Below are positions 9,088 to 19,248 of a stretch of 64,000 nucleotides of DNA, one piece after another. How positions within the stretch are numbered: the first letter of the stretch is position 1; the number at the start of each line of letters is the position of its first letter. The DNA lies in contig CALVWI010000004.1 of assembly GCA_944367045.1 (NCBI GenBank), forward strand, positions 1 to 64,000, read 5' to 3'. Source of the DNA: an uncultured Clostridia bacterium (lineage in GTDB: Bacteria > Bacillota > Clostridia > Christensenellales > Borkfalkiaceae). The position numbers and the translations under genes were made by a program. Below the pieces are notes generated by a model. It did not search any database. It was not told where the DNA came from and worked only from the letters and a program-made list of their open reading frames with translations.

Positions 9088-10056
9088 ATGATGGACAGCG
9101 GTTTCACAAACGGCGTTATCGCCGTCAAAGAGAAGCGCCTCTTCGGGGAGCGCCTCACCCGCTTCGCGGAAATGAGCGCGGAGGACGTCTTTCGCGCCCT
9201 CACGGAGGCGGGCTACGGCTTCGGCGCCGCCTCTTCGGTGTATGACTTCGAAGAGATGATCTCGGCGGAGGAGCGCGATTTAGACGCCTTTATCCGCACC
9301 TACGCGCCGAGCGAGGCGGAACTTCACTACTTCCTCGCCCCGCGCGACTTCCACAACGGCAAGGCGCTTTTAAAGGCGCACGCTCTCAATAAGGACCCCG
9401 AAAAGCTCCTCGCACCCGACGGGCTCGTCCCGCGCGAGAAGATCGCTTCGTGCGTCGAGGCGGGGGACTTCTCCCAACTTTCGGGGCAGCTCAAAAGCGC
9501 GCTCGAGGAGGGCAAGGCGCTCCTCGACGAACAGGCGGAGGGCGCGGGCGAACAGCTCGGTGTCATCTTCGAACGCGCGCTCTTTTCCCACCTTGCGGAG
9601 CACTGCAAAAAGAACCGCTCCTTGAAGAAGCTCATCGCCCGCCGTGCGGATACCGAGAACATTCTCTCCTATCTGCGCGCTTCCGACAGGGAGACGGCGG
9701 AGGCGCTCTTTGTCGAGGGCGGCACGCTGAAGAAGGAGAAACTTGCAGGGCTGTTTTCCTCCGACCCCGAGAAGGGAGAGAGGACGCTCAACGGCACGCC
9801 GTATGAGGAGCTCTTGAAGCAGTGCTTTGCCGCGAAACGGCAGGGGAAGCCGCTTTCCGAGGCGGAGAAGCAGGCGGACGATCTCGAGATGGACTTCTAC
9901 CGCCATGCGCTCTACTCGAAAGAGGGGCGCGATCCCTTCCTTTTGTACGTCATCCGCCGCCGTGCGGAGAACGCGGACATCCGCATCCTTCTGGTGTGCC
10001 TGCTCGCGGGCATGCCTGCAAGCGACATCAAGGCCCGTCTGAGGGGCATTCTGTAA
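9088..10056 (+). CDS. ntpC: V-type ATPase subunit C (rotor-ring adaptor)
   Basis: This 322-residue helical protein belongs to the AC39/subunit C/d family, the funnel that couples the central shaft to the c-ring. The frame stays open upstream into subunit E, but ATG 9088 or 9091 (MMDSGFTNG) immediately follows the stop of subunit E and gives the normal family length. No good ribosome site is visible, so translation probably depends on coupling to ntpE. Confidence 0.88.
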   Translation: MMDSGFTNGVIAVKEKRLFGERLTRFAEMSAEDVFRALTEAGYGFGAASSVYDFEEMISAEERDLDAFIRTYAPSEAELHYFLAPRDFHNGKALLKAHALNKDPEKLLAPDGLVPREKIASCVEAGDFSQLSGQLKSALEEGKALLDEQAEGAGEQLGVIFERALFSHLAEHCKKNRSLKKLIARRADTENILSYLRASDRETAEALFVEGGTLKKEKLAGLFSSDPEKGERTLNGTPYEELLKQCFAAKRQGKPLSEAEKQADDLEMDFYRHALYSKEGRDPFLLYVIRRRAENADIRILLVCLLAGMPASDIKARLRGIL

Positions 10057-10069
10057 TGGAGGTCAGGCA

Positions 10070-10420
10070 ATGACCGGGAAAATGGCCATCGTCGGCGACG
10101 GCGACAGCATCATGGTATTTCAGGCGGCGGGTGTCAGCGCGTTCGCGGCCGAAAACGAGAAGAAGGCGCGCGAGGTCCTGCGCAAGATCGCAAAGGACTT
10201 CGATGTCATCTTTCTGACGGAGGAGCTCGCCCGCCCGCTCGCTGATTTTTTGAAACGGTTCGACGAAGCGCCCTATCCCGTCGTGCTGCCCATCCCCTCG
10301 GGGAAGGGAGACGGGGGCTTTGGGGAGGAGCTCGTGCGAAGCGCCGCAGAGCGCGCGCTCGGCATCGACATCTTCTTTAACAACGGACCGCGTGAAGCAA
10401 CTGAGGAGACTCATCAATGA
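10070..10420 (+). CDS. ntpG: V-type ATPase subunit F (central shaft)
   Basis: This 116-residue protein begins [21 protein letters not shown] and continues with VIFLTEELA, typical of the small Rossmann-like subunit F that binds subunit D in the rotor. GGAGG lies about 6 bases before ATG 10070; Met5 at 10082 is a possible later start. Its stop overlaps the ATG of subunit A in an ATGA arrangement. Confidence 0.92.
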   Translation: MTGKMAIVGDGDSIMVFQAAGVSAFAAENEKKAREVLRKIAKDFDVIFLTEELARPLADFLKRFDEAPYPVVLPIPSGKGDGGFGEELVRSAAERALGIDIFFNNGPREATEETHQ

Positions 10421-12189
10421 GCAGTATAGGTAAAACGGTAAAGGTTTCGGGCCCGCTCATCATCGCAGAGGGCATGGCGGACGCCAAGATGTACGACGTC
10501 GTCCGCGTTTCCAAACTCGGCCTCATCGGCGAGATCATCGAAATGCGCGGCGACAAGGCGTCCGTGCAGGTTTACGAGGAGACGAGCGGTTTAGGTCCCG
10601 GGGAGGAGGTCGTCTCGACGGGCGAGCCGCTCTCCGCAGAGCTCGGCCCCGGGCTCCTCACAGGCATCTTCGACGGCATCCAGCGCCCCTTGACGACGCT
10701 CTTTTTCAAGAGCGGCAACCGCATCTCGCGCGGCGTGTCCGTCAACAGCCTCGACAGGGAGCGCAAGTGGCACTTCGTGCCCTCCGTGAAGGCGGGCGAC
10801 GTCGTCGAAGAGGGCGACGTGCTCGGCACCGTGCAGGAAACGGAGATCGTCTCCCACCGCATCATGGTCCCCAACGGCATGCACGGCAAGGTGACTTCCA
10901 TTTCGGAAGGGGACTTCACCATCACGGAGACCGTCGCCGTCCTTCGCAACGAGGAGGGCGAGGAGAACGTCTGTATGCTCCGCAAGTGGCCCGTGAGAAA
11001 GGGGAGACCCTACCGCGAGAAGCTTTCGCCCACGCAGCCCATGATCACGGGCCAGCGCGTCATCGACACGCTCTTTCCCATCGCGCGCGGCGGCGTGGCG
11101 GCCGTTCCCGGGCCCTTCGGCAGCGGCAAGACGGTCGTGCAGCATCAGCTTGCAAAGTGGGCGGATGCGGACATCATCGTCTACGTCGGCTGCGGCGAGC
11201 GCGGCAACGAGATGACGGACGTTCTCAACGAGTTCCCCGAACTCAAGGACCCCAAGACGGGCGAGCCCCTCATGAAGCGCACCGTGCTCATTGCAAACAC
11301 CTCGGATATGCCCGTGGCGGCGCGCGAGGCGTCCATCTATACGGGCATCACCATTGCAGAATACTTCCGCGACATGGGCTATCACGTCGCGATCATGGCA
11401 GATTCCACCTCCCGTTGGGCAGAGGCCCTGCGCGAGATGAGCGGGCGTCTCGAAGAGATGCCGGGCGACGAGGGCTATCCCGCCTACCTTGCGAGCCGCC
11501 TTGCGGAGTTCTACGAGCGCGCGGGCATCGTCAAGACGCTGGGAAGAGACGACCGCTGCGGTTCGGTCACGGCCATCGGCGCGGTCTCGCCTCCCGGCGG
11601 CGACCTGAGTGAGCCCGTCTCGCAGGCGACGCTGCGCATCGTCAAGGTGTTCTGGGGGCTGTCCGCCTCCCTCGCCTACAAGCGCCACTTCCCCGCCATC
11701 GACTGGCTCGTGAGCTATTCGCTCTATGCCGACAAGATGAAGGAGTGGTACAACGAGGAAGTGGGCATAGACTTCTTGAAGTACCGCCAGTTCGTCATGA
11801 CGACGCTCCAGGAGGAGGCCGCCCTCGACGAGATCGTGCGCCTCGTGGGTATGGACGCGCTCTCCTCGCGCGACCGCCTCACGATGGAGACCGCCAAGAT
11901 GATCCGCGAGGACTACCTGCACCAGAACGCCTTCCACGAGGTGGACACCTTCACCTCCATGAAGAAGCAGCTTTTGATGCTCCGCCTCATCTACGAATTC
12001 AACCGCCTTGCGGGCGAGGCCATCGAGGCGTATGCGGACTTTGCGGATATCCTCGCCTGCCCCTGCCGCGAGAAGATCGGGCGCGCCAAGTATATCCCCG
12101 AGGAGGAGCTTGCCTCCTTCGATGAGATCTTTACCCAAATGAATCAGGAACTCAAGGCAGTTGCCGAGGGAGGGGAAGCCGATGTTTAA
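10417..12189 (+). CDS. ntpA: V-type ATPase catalytic subunit A
   Basis: This 590-residue subunit hydrolyses or makes ATP. The P-loop GPFGSGKT is present with Lys238, together with the long non-homologous insert that marks A subunits, and [19 protein letters not shown]. It overlaps subunit F by 4 bases and runs 8 bases past the start of subunit B. All expected catalytic motifs are intact. Whether the complex mainly pumps ions or makes ATP cannot be read from sequence. Confidence 0.98.
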   Translation: MSSIGKTVKVSGPLIIAEGMADAKMYDVVRVSKLGLIGEIIEMRGDKASVQVYEETSGLGPGEEVVSTGEPLSAELGPGLLTGIFDGIQRPLTTLFFKSGNRISRGVSVNSLDRERKWHFVPSVKAGDVVEEGDVLGTVQETEIVSHRIMVPNGMHGKVTSISEGDFTITETVAVLRNEEGEENVCMLRKWPVRKGRPYREKLSPTQPMITGQRVIDTLFPIARGGVAAVPGPFGSGKTVVQHQLAKWADADIIVYVGCGERGNEMTDVLNEFPELKDPKTGEPLMKRTVLIANTSDMPVAAREASIYTGITIAEYFRDMGYHVAIMADSTSRWAEALREMSGRLEEMPGDEGYPAYLASRLAEFYERAGIVKTLGRDDRCGSVTAIGAVSPPGGDLSEPVSQATLRIVKVFWGLSASLAYKRHFPAIDWLVSYSLYADKMKEWYNEEVGIDFLKYRQFVMTTLQEEAALDEIVRLVGMDALSSRDRLTMETAKMIREDYLHQNAFHEVDTFTSMKKQLLMLRLIYEFNRLAGEAIEAYADFADILACPCREKIGRAKYIPEEELASFDEIFTQMNQELKAVAEGGEADV

Positions 12190-13564
12190 GGAATATAAGA
12201 CCATTCGCGAAGTCGTCGGGCCCCTCATGCTCGTCGACGGCGTGGAGGGCGTCACCTACAACGAACTTGTGGAGATCGTGGGCCGTGACGGCTCTCTCCG
12301 CCGCGGCAAGGTGCTGGAAATTGACCGTGACAAGGCCGTCGTGCAGCTCTTCGAAAATTCGCAGGGATTGCAGATGTCCGAGAGCCGCGCGCGCTTCTTG
12401 GGCCATGCGCAGGAGCTGGCCGTCTCGCGCGATATGCTCGGGCGCGTCTTCGACGGCATGGGCAACCCCCGCGACGGCGGCGAACCCGTGCTCCCCGAGA
12501 AGATGATGGACATCAACGGCGAGCCCATCAACCCCGCCGCCCGCGACTACCCCAATGAGTTCATTCAGACGGGCATCTCCGCCATCGACGGGCTGAATAC
12601 CCTCGTCCGCGGCCAGAAGCTGCCCGTGTTCAGCATGAGCGGACTTCCCCACGCGGAGCTCGCCGCGCAGATAGCAAGACAGGCCAAGGTGCGCTCGGGC
12701 GAGAGCGAGTTCGCCGTTGTGTTCGCCGCCATCGGCATCACCTTCGAGGAGTCGCAGTACTTTGCCGAGGAGTTCCGCCGCACGGGCGCCATCGAACGCA
12801 CGGTGCTGTTTACCAACCTCGCGAACGACCCCGCGGTCGAGCGTATCGCAACGCCCCGCCTCGCGCTCACCTGCGCGGAATACCTCGCCTTTGACTGCGG
12901 CATGCACGTCCTCGTCATCATGACGGACATGACCAACTACGCCGAGGCTCTCCGCGAAGTGTCGGCAGCGCGCCGCGAAGTGCCCGGCCGCCGCGGATAT
13001 CCCGGCTACCTCTACACCGACCTCGCCTCCCTCTACGAGCGCGCGGGCCGCATCAGGGGCTGCAAGGGCTCCATCACGCAGATCCCCATCCTCACCATGC
13101 CCGAGGACGACAAGACGCACCCCATTCCCGACCTCACGGGCTATATCACCGAGGGGCAGATCATTTTGTCCCGCGACCTCTACAAGAAGGGCATCAACCC
13201 GCCCATCGACGTGCTGCCGTCGCTCTCCCGTCTCAAGGACAAGGGCATCGGCGCGGGCAAGACGCGTGAGGACCATGCGGACACTTTGAACCAGCTCTTT
13301 GCGGCGTATGCGCGCGGCAAGGAGAGCAAGGAGCTCTCGGCCATCTTGGGCGAAGCCGCCCTCACCGAGACGGATAAGCTCTATGCAAAGTTTGCCGAGG
13401 AATTCGAGAAGGAGTACTTGGGCCAGGGCTTCGAGACTGACCGCTCCATCGAGGAGACGCTCGACTTGGGCTGGAAGCTCCTTCGCATTCTGCCCGAGAG
13501 CGAACTCAAGCGCATCCGCACGCAGTACATCGAGAAGTACCTGCACGCAAAGGCGGAGGAGTGA
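12182..13564 (+). CDS. ntpB: V-type ATPase regulatory subunit B
   Basis: This 460-residue subunit alternates with A in the head and has no canonical P-loop. It starts [15 protein letters not shown] at ATG 12182, behind GGGAGGGG. An in-frame TTG at 12161 was rejected because it lies deeper in ntpA and has no better ribosome site. Motifs such as [15 protein letters not shown] and [11 protein letters not shown] are typical. The stop is one base before the ATG of subunit D. Confidence 0.97.
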   Translation: MFKEYKTIREVVGPLMLVDGVEGVTYNELVEIVGRDGSLRRGKVLEIDRDKAVVQLFENSQGLQMSESRARFLGHAQELAVSRDMLGRVFDGMGNPRDGGEPVLPEKMMDINGEPINPAARDYPNEFIQTGISAIDGLNTLVRGQKLPVFSMSGLPHAELAAQIARQAKVRSGESEFAVVFAAIGITFEESQYFAEEFRRTGAIERTVLFTNLANDPAVERIATPRLALTCAEYLAFDCGMHVLVIMTDMTNYAEALREVSAARREVPGRRGYPGYLYTDLASLYERAGRIRGCKGSITQIPILTMPEDDKTHPIPDLTGYITEGQIILSRDLYKKGINPPIDVLPSLSRLKDKGIGAGKTREDHADTLNQLFAAYARGKESKELSAILGEAALTETDKLYAKFAEEFEKEYLGQGFETDRSIEETLDLGWKLLRILPESELKRIRTQYIEKYLHAKAEE

Positions 13565-13565
13565 G

Positions 13566-14189
13566 ATGGCAAGGCTGAACGTCAACCCCACGCGCATGGA
13601 GCTCAAGAAGCTCAAGGCGAGGCTGAATACCGCTGTGCGCGGGCACAAGCTCTTAAAGGACAAGTCGGACGAGATGATCCGCCGCTTCACCGTGATGGCG
13701 CGCGAGAACCTTGCCCTCCGCCGCGAGGTGGAAGGGGAGCTTTCGCGCATCCTACGGGAGTTTCAGGTGGCGCGCTCGGTGACGCCCGCCTACCGTGCCG
13801 AGGCCGCCTTTGCGCTGCCCTCGCAGGCGGTGCGCGCGGAGTGCTCGACGGCAAGCGTGATGGGGCTGGATGTGCCGAAGATTTCCCTCTCGCAGAGCGG
13901 CAGCGGGGGACTTCCCTATGCCTTCTTCGAAATTACGAGCGAGGCGGACTACTCGGTGAGCAAGGTCTCTCAGCTGCTTCCCAAGCTCGTGCGGCTTGCG
14001 GAAGTGGAGAAGTCGGTGAGGATGCTCGCGGACGAGATCGAGCGCAACAAGCGCCGCGTCAACGCGCTCGAGTACGTCATGATCCCGCAGCTCGAAGAGA
14101 CCATTGCCTACATTCGCGAGAAGCTGAGCGAGAACGAACGCGCCGCGCTCGTCCGCATCATGAAGGTCAAGGGCAAGAATGCAACTTAA
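13566..14189 (+). CDS. ntpD: V-type ATPase subunit D (central shaft)
   Basis: This 207-residue protein begins with PTRMELKKLKARL, typical of subunit D, the antiparallel coiled-coil shaft that turns inside the A3B3 head. A second long helix is near the C-terminus (ERNKRRVNALEYVMIPQLE). ATG 13566 is chosen over upstream in-frame starts, which lie inside ntpB. It is the last gene of the operon, followed by a terminator. Confidence 0.95.
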   Translation: MARLNVNPTRMELKKLKARLNTAVRGHKLLKDKSDEMIRRFTVMARENLALRREVEGELSRILREFQVARSVTPAYRAEAAFALPSQAVRAECSTASVMGLDVPKISLSQSGSGGLPYAFFEITSEADYSVSKVSQLLPKLVRLAEVEKSVRMLADEIERNKRRVNALEYVMIPQLEETIAYIREKLSENERAALVRIMKVKGKNAT

Positions 14190-14204
14190 AAACGACGAAA
14201 ATTT

Positions 14205-14236
14205 CCGTCCGCATGCAAGAGCGGGCGGGATTTTTT
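14205..14236 (+). terminator. Terminator of the V-ATPase operon
   Basis: The stem CCGTCCGC/GCGGGCGG (one G-U pair) has an 8-nt loop and is followed by GA and TTTTTT. Confidence 0.85.
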
Positions 14237-14256
14237 ATCTTTCATAGGCGCCCCGC

Positions 14257-14285
14257 TTGATTTTTCGCCCATATTGGTGTATAAT
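14257..14285 (+). promoter_or_regulatory. Promoter of the flavodiiron gene
   Basis: TTGATT, a 17-bp spacer and TATAAT, 57 bp before the start codon. Confidence 0.8.
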
Positions 14286-14341
14286 AAGAGAGAAAAATGT
14301 GTTAGCGCGCTTGGGAGCTCTCAAGCGGCGCGGAGGAAATC

Positions 14342-15538
14342 ATGTATAATACCCCGGCAGTTGCCGAAGATCTTCTTTACGTCGGCGCGAGCGATCGCCG
14401 TCTCTCCCTCTTCGAGAACGTCTATCCCGTCCCGCGCGGCGTCTCCTACAACTCCTATTTGCTTCTCGACGACAAGACGGTGCTGTTCGATACCGTCGAC
14501 CACGCCGTCTCCGAACAGTTCCTCGAGAACATCGAACACGCGCTTGCGGGAAGGGCACTCGACTACATCGTCGTCCACCACATGGAGCCCGACCACTCGT
14601 CGACGCTCTCGGAAGTGCTCCTGCGTCACCCCGAGGCGAAGGTCGTCTGCAATCAGAAGATCTCGCAGATGCTTTGTAACTACGGCTGCCCCGTGAAGGA
14701 GCCCGTGCTCGTCAAGGAGGGGGATACCCTCGAGACGGGCAGGCACGCCTTTAAGTTCGTCTTTGCGCCCATGGTTCACTGGCCCGAGGTCATGATGAGC
14801 TGCGACGTTTCGACGGGCGCGCTCTTCTCGGCGGACGCCTTCGGCACGTTCGGGGCGCTCGGCGGCAGCATCTGGGCGGACGAAGTGGACTTCTTCCACG
14901 ACTTTTTGGACGATGCGAGAAGGTACTACATCAACATCGTCGGAAAGTACGGCGCGCAGGTGCAGGCGGTACTGAAAAAGGCCGCGGGGCTGGAACTCAA
15001 GCTCATTCTCCCCCTGCACGGGCCGCTGTGGAGAAAGGACCTTTCGCTCTTCGTCGAAAAGTACCTCACCTGGAGCAGCTATATGCCCGAGGAGAAGGGC
15101 GTCGCGGTGTTCTACGGCAGCATCTACGGGCATACTGCGAACGCCGCCGAGATCGTCGCCTCCCGCCTTGCGGAGCAGGGCGTGAAGGTGAAGGTGTATG
15201 ACGTCTCGATGACGGACACGTCCGTGCTCGTTTCCGAGGCCTTCCGCTTCTCGCACGCGGTGTTCGCGTCGGCGACGTACAACAACGGCATCTTCGTCAA
15301 GATGGAGGAATTCCTCGCCGATCTGAAGGCGCACGCATTCCAGAACCGCGGGTACGGTATCATCGAGAACGGCTCGTGGGCACCGCAGGCAGGTGCGCTC
15401 ATGGAAGGGGAGCTTTCCGCTCTCAAGAACATGAGAAAGCTCGGCGACAAGGTGACCATCCTCTCCTCCGTCAAGGAAGAGACGAGAGAAAAGCTTTTAG
15501 CCCTTGCGGACCTCATCGCAGAGGACGTGAAGGCGTAA
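14342..15538 (+). CDS. fprA: Flavodiiron protein (A-type flavoprotein, O2/NO reductase)
   Basis: This 398-residue protein has an N-terminal metallo-beta-lactamase-like diiron domain with HHMEPDHSS and a C-terminal flavodoxin domain (from about residue 250, FYGSIYGHTANAAE). Such enzymes reduce O2 to water, or NO to N2O, in the cytoplasm of anaerobes with electrons from rubredoxin. The rubredoxin gene is next in the same operon. Metal ligands appear intact (HxExDH, then the downstream His and Asp region SADAFG). O2 and NO preference cannot be told apart here. Confidence 0.95.
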   Translation: MYNTPAVAEDLLYVGASDRRLSLFENVYPVPRGVSYNSYLLLDDKTVLFDTVDHAVSEQFLENIEHALAGRALDYIVVHHMEPDHSSTLSEVLLRHPEAKVVCNQKISQMLCNYGCPVKEPVLVKEGDTLETGRHAFKFVFAPMVHWPEVMMSCDVSTGALFSADAFGTFGALGGSIWADEVDFFHDFLDDARRYYINIVGKYGAQVQAVLKKAAGLELKLILPLHGPLWRKDLSLFVEKYLTWSSYMPEEKGVAVFYGSIYGHTANAAEIVASRLAEQGVKVKVYDVSMTDTSVLVSEAFRFSHAVFASATYNNGIFVKMEEFLADLKAHAFQNRGYGIIENGSWAPQAGALMEGELSALKNMRKLGDKVTILSSVKEETREKLLALADLIAEDVKA

Positions 15539-15548
15539 TTAAGAAAGG

Positions 15549-15564
15549 GTCCCGCTCATGCGGG
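15549..15564 (+). other. Small hairpin between fprA and rubredoxin
   Basis: TCCCGC/GCGGGA with a TCAT loop lies in the 56-bp gap. It has no T-run and may shape relative mRNA levels of the two genes. Confidence 0.4.
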
Positions 15565-15594
15565 AGAAAATAAAGAAATAAGGAGAAAAAAGCT

Positions 15595-15750
15595 ATGAAG
15601 TATGTTTGCACGGTTTGCGGCTACGTCTACGATGAGGAGACGGGCGATCCCGACAACGGCATCGCGCCCGGCACCCTTTGGAAGGATGTCCCCGATGACT
15701 TCACCTGCCCGCTCTGCGGCGTAGGCAAGGAAGATTTTTCTGCCGAATAA
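15595..15750 (+). CDS. Rubredoxin
   Basis: This 51-residue protein begins [19 protein letters not shown] and has the second iron knuckle [13 protein letters not shown]. The four cysteines (two CxxC pairs) bind one iron. It is a one-electron carrier and the obvious donor to the flavodiiron protein encoded upstream. AGGAG lies about 9 bases before the ATG. Length and motifs are fully normal. Confidence 0.97.
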   Translation: MKYVCTVCGYVYDEETGDPDNGIAPGTLWKDVPDDFTCPLCGVGKEDFSAE

Positions 15751-15767
15751 GGCGAGAAAGCGCACGG

Positions 15768-15800
15768 GCGGGCCTCTTTCAAAGGGGTCCGCTCTTTTTA
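15768..15800 (+). terminator. Terminator after rubredoxin
   Basis: A 10-12 bp stem GCGGGCCTCTTT/AAAGGGGTCCGC (with G-U pairs) is followed by TCTTTTT. Confidence 0.8.
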
Positions 15801-15865
15801 TGAAAGATGGGTGAAGAAGAGGAAAACCTTTCCTTTGCTTCCGTGAAAACACCACCGCGTTTTGT

Positions 15866-15894
15866 TTGAAATGCGGCAAATCGTGTGATATATT
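15866..15894 (+). promoter_or_regulatory. Promoter of lon
   Basis: TTGAAA, a 17-bp spacer and TATATT. No CIRCE-like inverted repeat is visible nearby, so heat-shock control by HrcA is not supported. Confidence 0.7.
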
Positions 15895-15983
15895 GATAAG
15901 GCCGTATGTTCGAAAACGCGTGCGGCCACGGGGCGTTCCGCCAAAACGGGGCGGCCGCTCCGCAAAAGAAAAAGGAGGCACAT

Positions 15984-18305
15984 ATGGCAGAAAATAAGAT
16001 AAGAACGCTCATTCTGTCCGTCGTACCCATGCGCACGCAGGTCGTGTTTCCCGACCTCTCCGTCGCATTCGACGCGGGGCGGGGCATCTCGCTTGCCGCC
16101 GTGGAGCGCGCCAACCTCAACGATAAACTCATCTTTTTGACCAAGCAGAAGAACGCCGAGGAGGAGACCCCCTCGGAGGGCGACCTCTACTACGTCGGCA
16201 CGGTGGCGCGCATCCGTCAGGTGACGCGGCTCCCCGGCGACCGCATCCGCGTCTTTGTCAACACCCTCTACAGGGCGCGCGCCCGCGACTTCCGCATCGA
16301 GGGCGGCTATATCTATGCCGTCACGGACGAGCTCACCACCATCCACGGCGATCCCACGCTCGAAGAGGCGTACTTCCGCACGGCGAAGGAGCTCGTGAAG
16401 GACGTCGTCGCGACGGACGGCAAAATTTCGCAGGAAGTGGACGGGCGGCTCGCGACCATCGGCGACATCGACGAGTACATCAACGTCTGCGCCTACAACA
16501 TGCGCATCCGCGAGGAGGTCAAGCAGCAGCTTTTGGAGGAGACCCGCCTTGTGGAGCGGCTCAAGCTCTTCGAGCGGTGCCTCAATGACGAGCTGGAAAT
16601 ATCCCGCCTCGAGCGCAAGATCGCGCAGGACGTGAGAAAGAACATCGACCAGTCGCAGAAGGAGTACTTCCTTCGCGAACAGCTCAAGGCCATTCACGCG
16701 GAGCTCGGCGACGACGTCGAGGAGAACGTCAAGCTCAAGGAGAAATTGCTTGCAAAGCACCTTCCGAAGGAGGTGGAGGACAAGGCGATGGCGGAGCTCG
16801 CCCGCATGGACAAGATGTCTCCTTCCTCGCCCGAGTACACCGTGCTCAGAAACTACGCCGACTGGCTCATCGACCTCCCGTGGACGGAGGAGACCACGGA
16901 TACCGAGTCGCTCGCGGACGTTGAGAAGGTGCTCGACGACGACCACTACGGCCTCGAGAAGATCAAGGAGCGCGTCGTCGAATACCTCGCCGTTCTCAAG
17001 CTGACGGGCGAGCTCAAGGCGCCCATTCTCTGCCTCGTGGGCCCGCCCGGCGTCGGCAAGACGAGCATTGCAAAGTCCGTCGCAAGGGCTTTGGGCAGAA
17101 AGTTCGTGCGCATGAGCCTCGGCGGCCTCAAGGACGAGGCGGAGATCCGCGGGCACAGGCGCACATACATCGGCGCAATGCCCGGGCGCATCCTCTATGA
17201 GATGAAGAATGCGGGCTCCGTCAATCCCGTGTTCCTTCTCGATGAGGTGGACAAGATCTCGATGGACCTCCGCGGCGACCCCGCGAGTGCGCTCCTCGAA
17301 GTCCTCGACCCCGAGCAGAATTCCACCTTCCGCGACAGGTACCTCGAAGTGCCGTATGACCTTTCCAAGGTCATGTTCATTGCGACGGCGAACACCCTCG
17401 ACACCATTCCCGGGCCGCTGCGCGACCGCATGGAGATCATCGAGCTCTCGGGCTACACCCCGCAGGAGAAGGAGGAGATCGCAAAGCGGTACCTCGTTCC
17501 CAAGAAGCGCAAGGAGAACGGCCTCACCGAGGCAAACTTGCGCATCACCGAAGGAGCCATCGCCGAGATGATCGACGGCTACACGATGGAGGCGGGCGTG
17601 CGTTCTCTGGAGCGCACCATCGGCACCGTCTGCCGCAAGGCGGCCGTGCGTATCGCCAAGGACAAGGACAAGAAGTGCATCACCGTCACGCGGCAGAACC
17701 TTGAAAAGTTCCTGGGCGCCAAGCGGTTCCTCCGCGACGAGGAGATGCGCGAAGAGGACGAAGTCGGCGCGGCGACCGGCCTTGCATGGACGGCGGTGGG
17801 GGGTGCGACGCTCACCATCGAGGTCTCCGCAATGCAGGGCAAGGGGGATATCCTCCTCACCGGCAAGCTCGGCGACGTCATGAAGGAATCCGCCCGTGCC
17901 GCCATCAGCTATATCCGCGCCCATGCCGAGAAGTACGGCATCGACGAGGAGGAGTTCGAGAAGAAGGATATCCACATCCACATTCCCGAGGGCGCGACGC
18001 CCAAGGACGGCCCGAGCGCGGGCATCACGATGGCGACCGCCATCCTCTCCGCGTTCACCAATCACCCCGTCCGCCGCGACGTTGCGATGACGGGAGAAAT
18101 TACCCTCCGCGGCAAGGTGCTGCCCATCGGCGGCCTCAAGGAGAAGGCGCTCGCAGCCAACCGCATCGGCATCAAGAACGTCATCATCCCCGAGGAGAAC
18201 AAGAAGGACGTCGAGGAGATCCCCGAGGCCGTCCGCAAGAACATCAACTTCATCTGCGTCAACAACGTGGACGAGGTGTTCCACAACGCCGTCGAAGGGC
18301 TGTAA
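15984..18305 (+). CDS. lon: ATP-dependent Lon protease
   Basis: This 773-residue cytosolic protease has an N-terminal substrate domain, an AAA+ module with GPPGVGKTS (Lys359), and a C-terminal protease domain whose Ser678 (GPSAG) and Lys721 (GGLKEK) form the catalytic dyad. It degrades damaged and regulatory proteins. ATG 15984 follows AAAGGAGG at good spacing; the frame is open 26 codons further upstream but those residues are not Lon-like. engB follows after 36 bases, the lonA-ysxC order known in Bacillus. Confidence 0.98.
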   Translation: MAENKIRTLILSVVPMRTQVVFPDLSVAFDAGRGISLAAVERANLNDKLIFLTKQKNAEEETPSEGDLYYVGTVARIRQVTRLPGDRIRVFVNTLYRARARDFRIEGGYIYAVTDELTTIHGDPTLEEAYFRTAKELVKDVVATDGKISQEVDGRLATIGDIDEYINVCAYNMRIREEVKQQLLEETRLVERLKLFERCLNDELEISRLERKIAQDVRKNIDQSQKEYFLREQLKAIHAELGDDVEENVKLKEKLLAKHLPKEVEDKAMAELARMDKMSPSSPEYTVLRNYADWLIDLPWTEETTDTESLADVEKVLDDDHYGLEKIKERVVEYLAVLKLTGELKAPILCLVGPPGVGKTSIAKSVARALGRKFVRMSLGGLKDEAEIRGHRRTYIGAMPGRILYEMKNAGSVNPVFLLDEVDKISMDLRGDPASALLEVLDPEQNSTFRDRYLEVPYDLSKVMFIATANTLDTIPGPLRDRMEIIELSGYTPQEKEEIAKRYLVPKKRKENGLTEANLRITEGAIAEMIDGYTMEAGVRSLERTIGTVCRKAAVRIAKDKDKKCITVTRQNLEKFLGAKRFLRDEEMREEDEVGAATGLAWTAVGGATLTIEVSAMQGKGDILLTGKLGDVMKESARAAISYIRAHAEKYGIDEEEFEKKDIHIHIPEGATPKDGPSAGITMATAILSAFTNHPVRRDVAMTGEITLRGKVLPIGGLKEKALAANRIGIKNVIIPEENKKDVEEIPEAVRKNINFICVNNVDEVFHNAVEGL

Positions 18306-18341
18306 GGCCCCCCGCGCTCACGAGCGCAAAAGGAGACCGAA

Positions 18342-18917
18342 ATGGAGATCAAAGAGACAAAGTTTATCAAGTCCGCGGCAGACGAGAGGGGATTTCTGCG
18401 CCCCGAACGGCCGATGATCGCCGTCTGCGGCAGGAGCAACGCGGGAAAGAGCTCGCTCATCAACATGCTCGCGAACCGCAAGAACCTTGCGAAGACGAGC
18501 GCCGCCCCGGGAAGGACGCGGCTCGTCAATTACTTCGACTTCGGCGCATTCTGGCTTGCAGACCTCCCCGGCTACGGCTATGCCGCCGTCTCGCACGACG
18601 AGAAGGCGCGCTGGGGAAGGACGCTCGATGCCTTCTTTGCGAAAAAGGAGGACATCCGCCATGTCTTTCTGCTCATCGATATCCGCCGCGACCCCTCGGG
18701 GGACGACTTGCAGCTCGTGGACTTCTTGAACTATCACATCATTCCCTTCTCCGTCATCGCGACGAAGAGCGACAAGCTCTCCCGCATGAAAACGAAGGAG
18801 CGGAAGCGTGCGATCGCCCAGCAGTTCGGCCTCGGCGAGGACAATGTGACGGTCGTCTCCTCCGTGACGGGGGAGGGCAAGGATGAGCTTTTGGCCCGCA
18901 TTTCCGCCCTTCTCTAA
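18342..18917 (+). CDS. engB: Ribosome-assembly GTPase EngB/YsxC
   Basis: This 191-residue P-loop GTPase acts in large ribosomal subunit assembly. G1 GRSNAGKSS, G3 DLPGYG and G4 TKSDK are all visible. AAAGGAG precedes the ATG. It is cotranscribed with lon. Confidence 0.97.
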   Translation: MEIKETKFIKSAADERGFLRPERPMIAVCGRSNAGKSSLINMLANRKNLAKTSAAPGRTRLVNYFDFGAFWLADLPGYGYAAVSHDEKARWGRTLDAFFAKKEDIRHVFLLIDIRRDPSGDDLQLVDFLNYHIIPFSVIATKSDKLSRMKTKERKRAIAQQFGLGEDNVTVVSSVTGEGKDELLARISALL

Positions 18918-18980
18918 ACTGTCAAAACCTTTGCGAAAAACAGAGCGGTTTTGCCGAGATTTGAAGTTTTGTGAAAAACC

Positions 18981-19007
18981 TGACAAAAATGTGACAAAAA
19001 CCTGACA
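18981..19007 (+). promoter_or_regulatory. Three TGACA repeats with 11-bp period
   Basis: TGACA occurs at 18981, 18992 and 19003, exactly one helical turn apart, just upstream of the -35 at 19017. The array looks like a binding site for an activator or repressor on one DNA face. The regulator is unknown. Confidence 0.5.
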
Positions 19008-19016
19008 TTTCTTCGC

Positions 19017-19052
19017 TCGACAGCGGCCGAAAAATGTGATACGATTGTATCA
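19017..19052 (+). promoter_or_regulatory. Promoter with overlapping palindrome for a candidate small RNA
   Basis: TCGACA (19017-19022), a 17-bp spacer and TACGAT (19040-19045). The -10 is embedded in a perfect inverted repeat TGATAC-GATT-GTATCA at 19037-19052, as expected of a repressor operator. Confidence 0.5.
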
Positions 19053-19159
19053 GCCGAAGCGAGGTGCACCAAGCAAGGTGACTCCGAGCGATTACGGAGA
19101 TCTTTCGGGAAAATGCGAGAAGCCTGTGGCGTGCACGCCGCGGGCTTCAACCATTTTTT
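19052..19159 (+). ncRNA. Candidate small RNA of about 108 nt
   Basis: The segment between the promoter at 19017 and a strong terminator at 19119 holds no convincing reading frame. It contains a short hairpin (CTCCG/CGGAG at about 19083-19097) and ends in the terminator stem. I compared it by eye with SRP RNA, 6S, tmRNA and the common riboswitch consensuses and recognised none. It could be a free small RNA or an attenuated leader of the XRE gene downstream, but that gene has its own promoter. Confidence 0.35.
19119..19159 (+). terminator. Strong intrinsic terminator of the candidate small RNA
   Basis: The segment 19119-19148 folds into a 14-bp stem (two G-U pairs) with a minimal loop and is followed by AACCA and TTTTTT. 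A weaker second hairpin with its own T6 follows at about 19160-19181. Confidence 0.8.
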
Positions 19160-19213
19160 GCCCCTTAGGCGGGCGTTTTTTGCAAATAATTATAATTTGA
19201 ACATGTGAATTGC

Positions 19214-19242
19214 TTGACGAAACGCGCGCAAAATGATAAAAT
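19214..19242 (+). promoter_or_regulatory. Promoter giving a leaderless XRE mRNA
   Basis: TTGACG, a 17-bp spacer and TAAAAT ending at 19242, six bases before the ATG at 19249. Transcription would start at or next to the A of the start codon. Confidence 0.75.
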
Positions 19243-19248
19243 AAGGGC

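Noticed and set aside
12161..12181. An upstream TTG start for V-ATPase subunit B
   Set aside because: ATG 12182 has the better spaced GGGAGGGG site and gives the normal N-terminus.
19052..19159. Identity of the candidate small RNA as SRP RNA, 6S RNA or a known riboswitch
   Set aside because: The conserved SRP GGAA loop region, the 6S central bubble and the cores of the TPP, FMN, glycine, lysine, purine, SAM and c-di-GMP classes are all missing.
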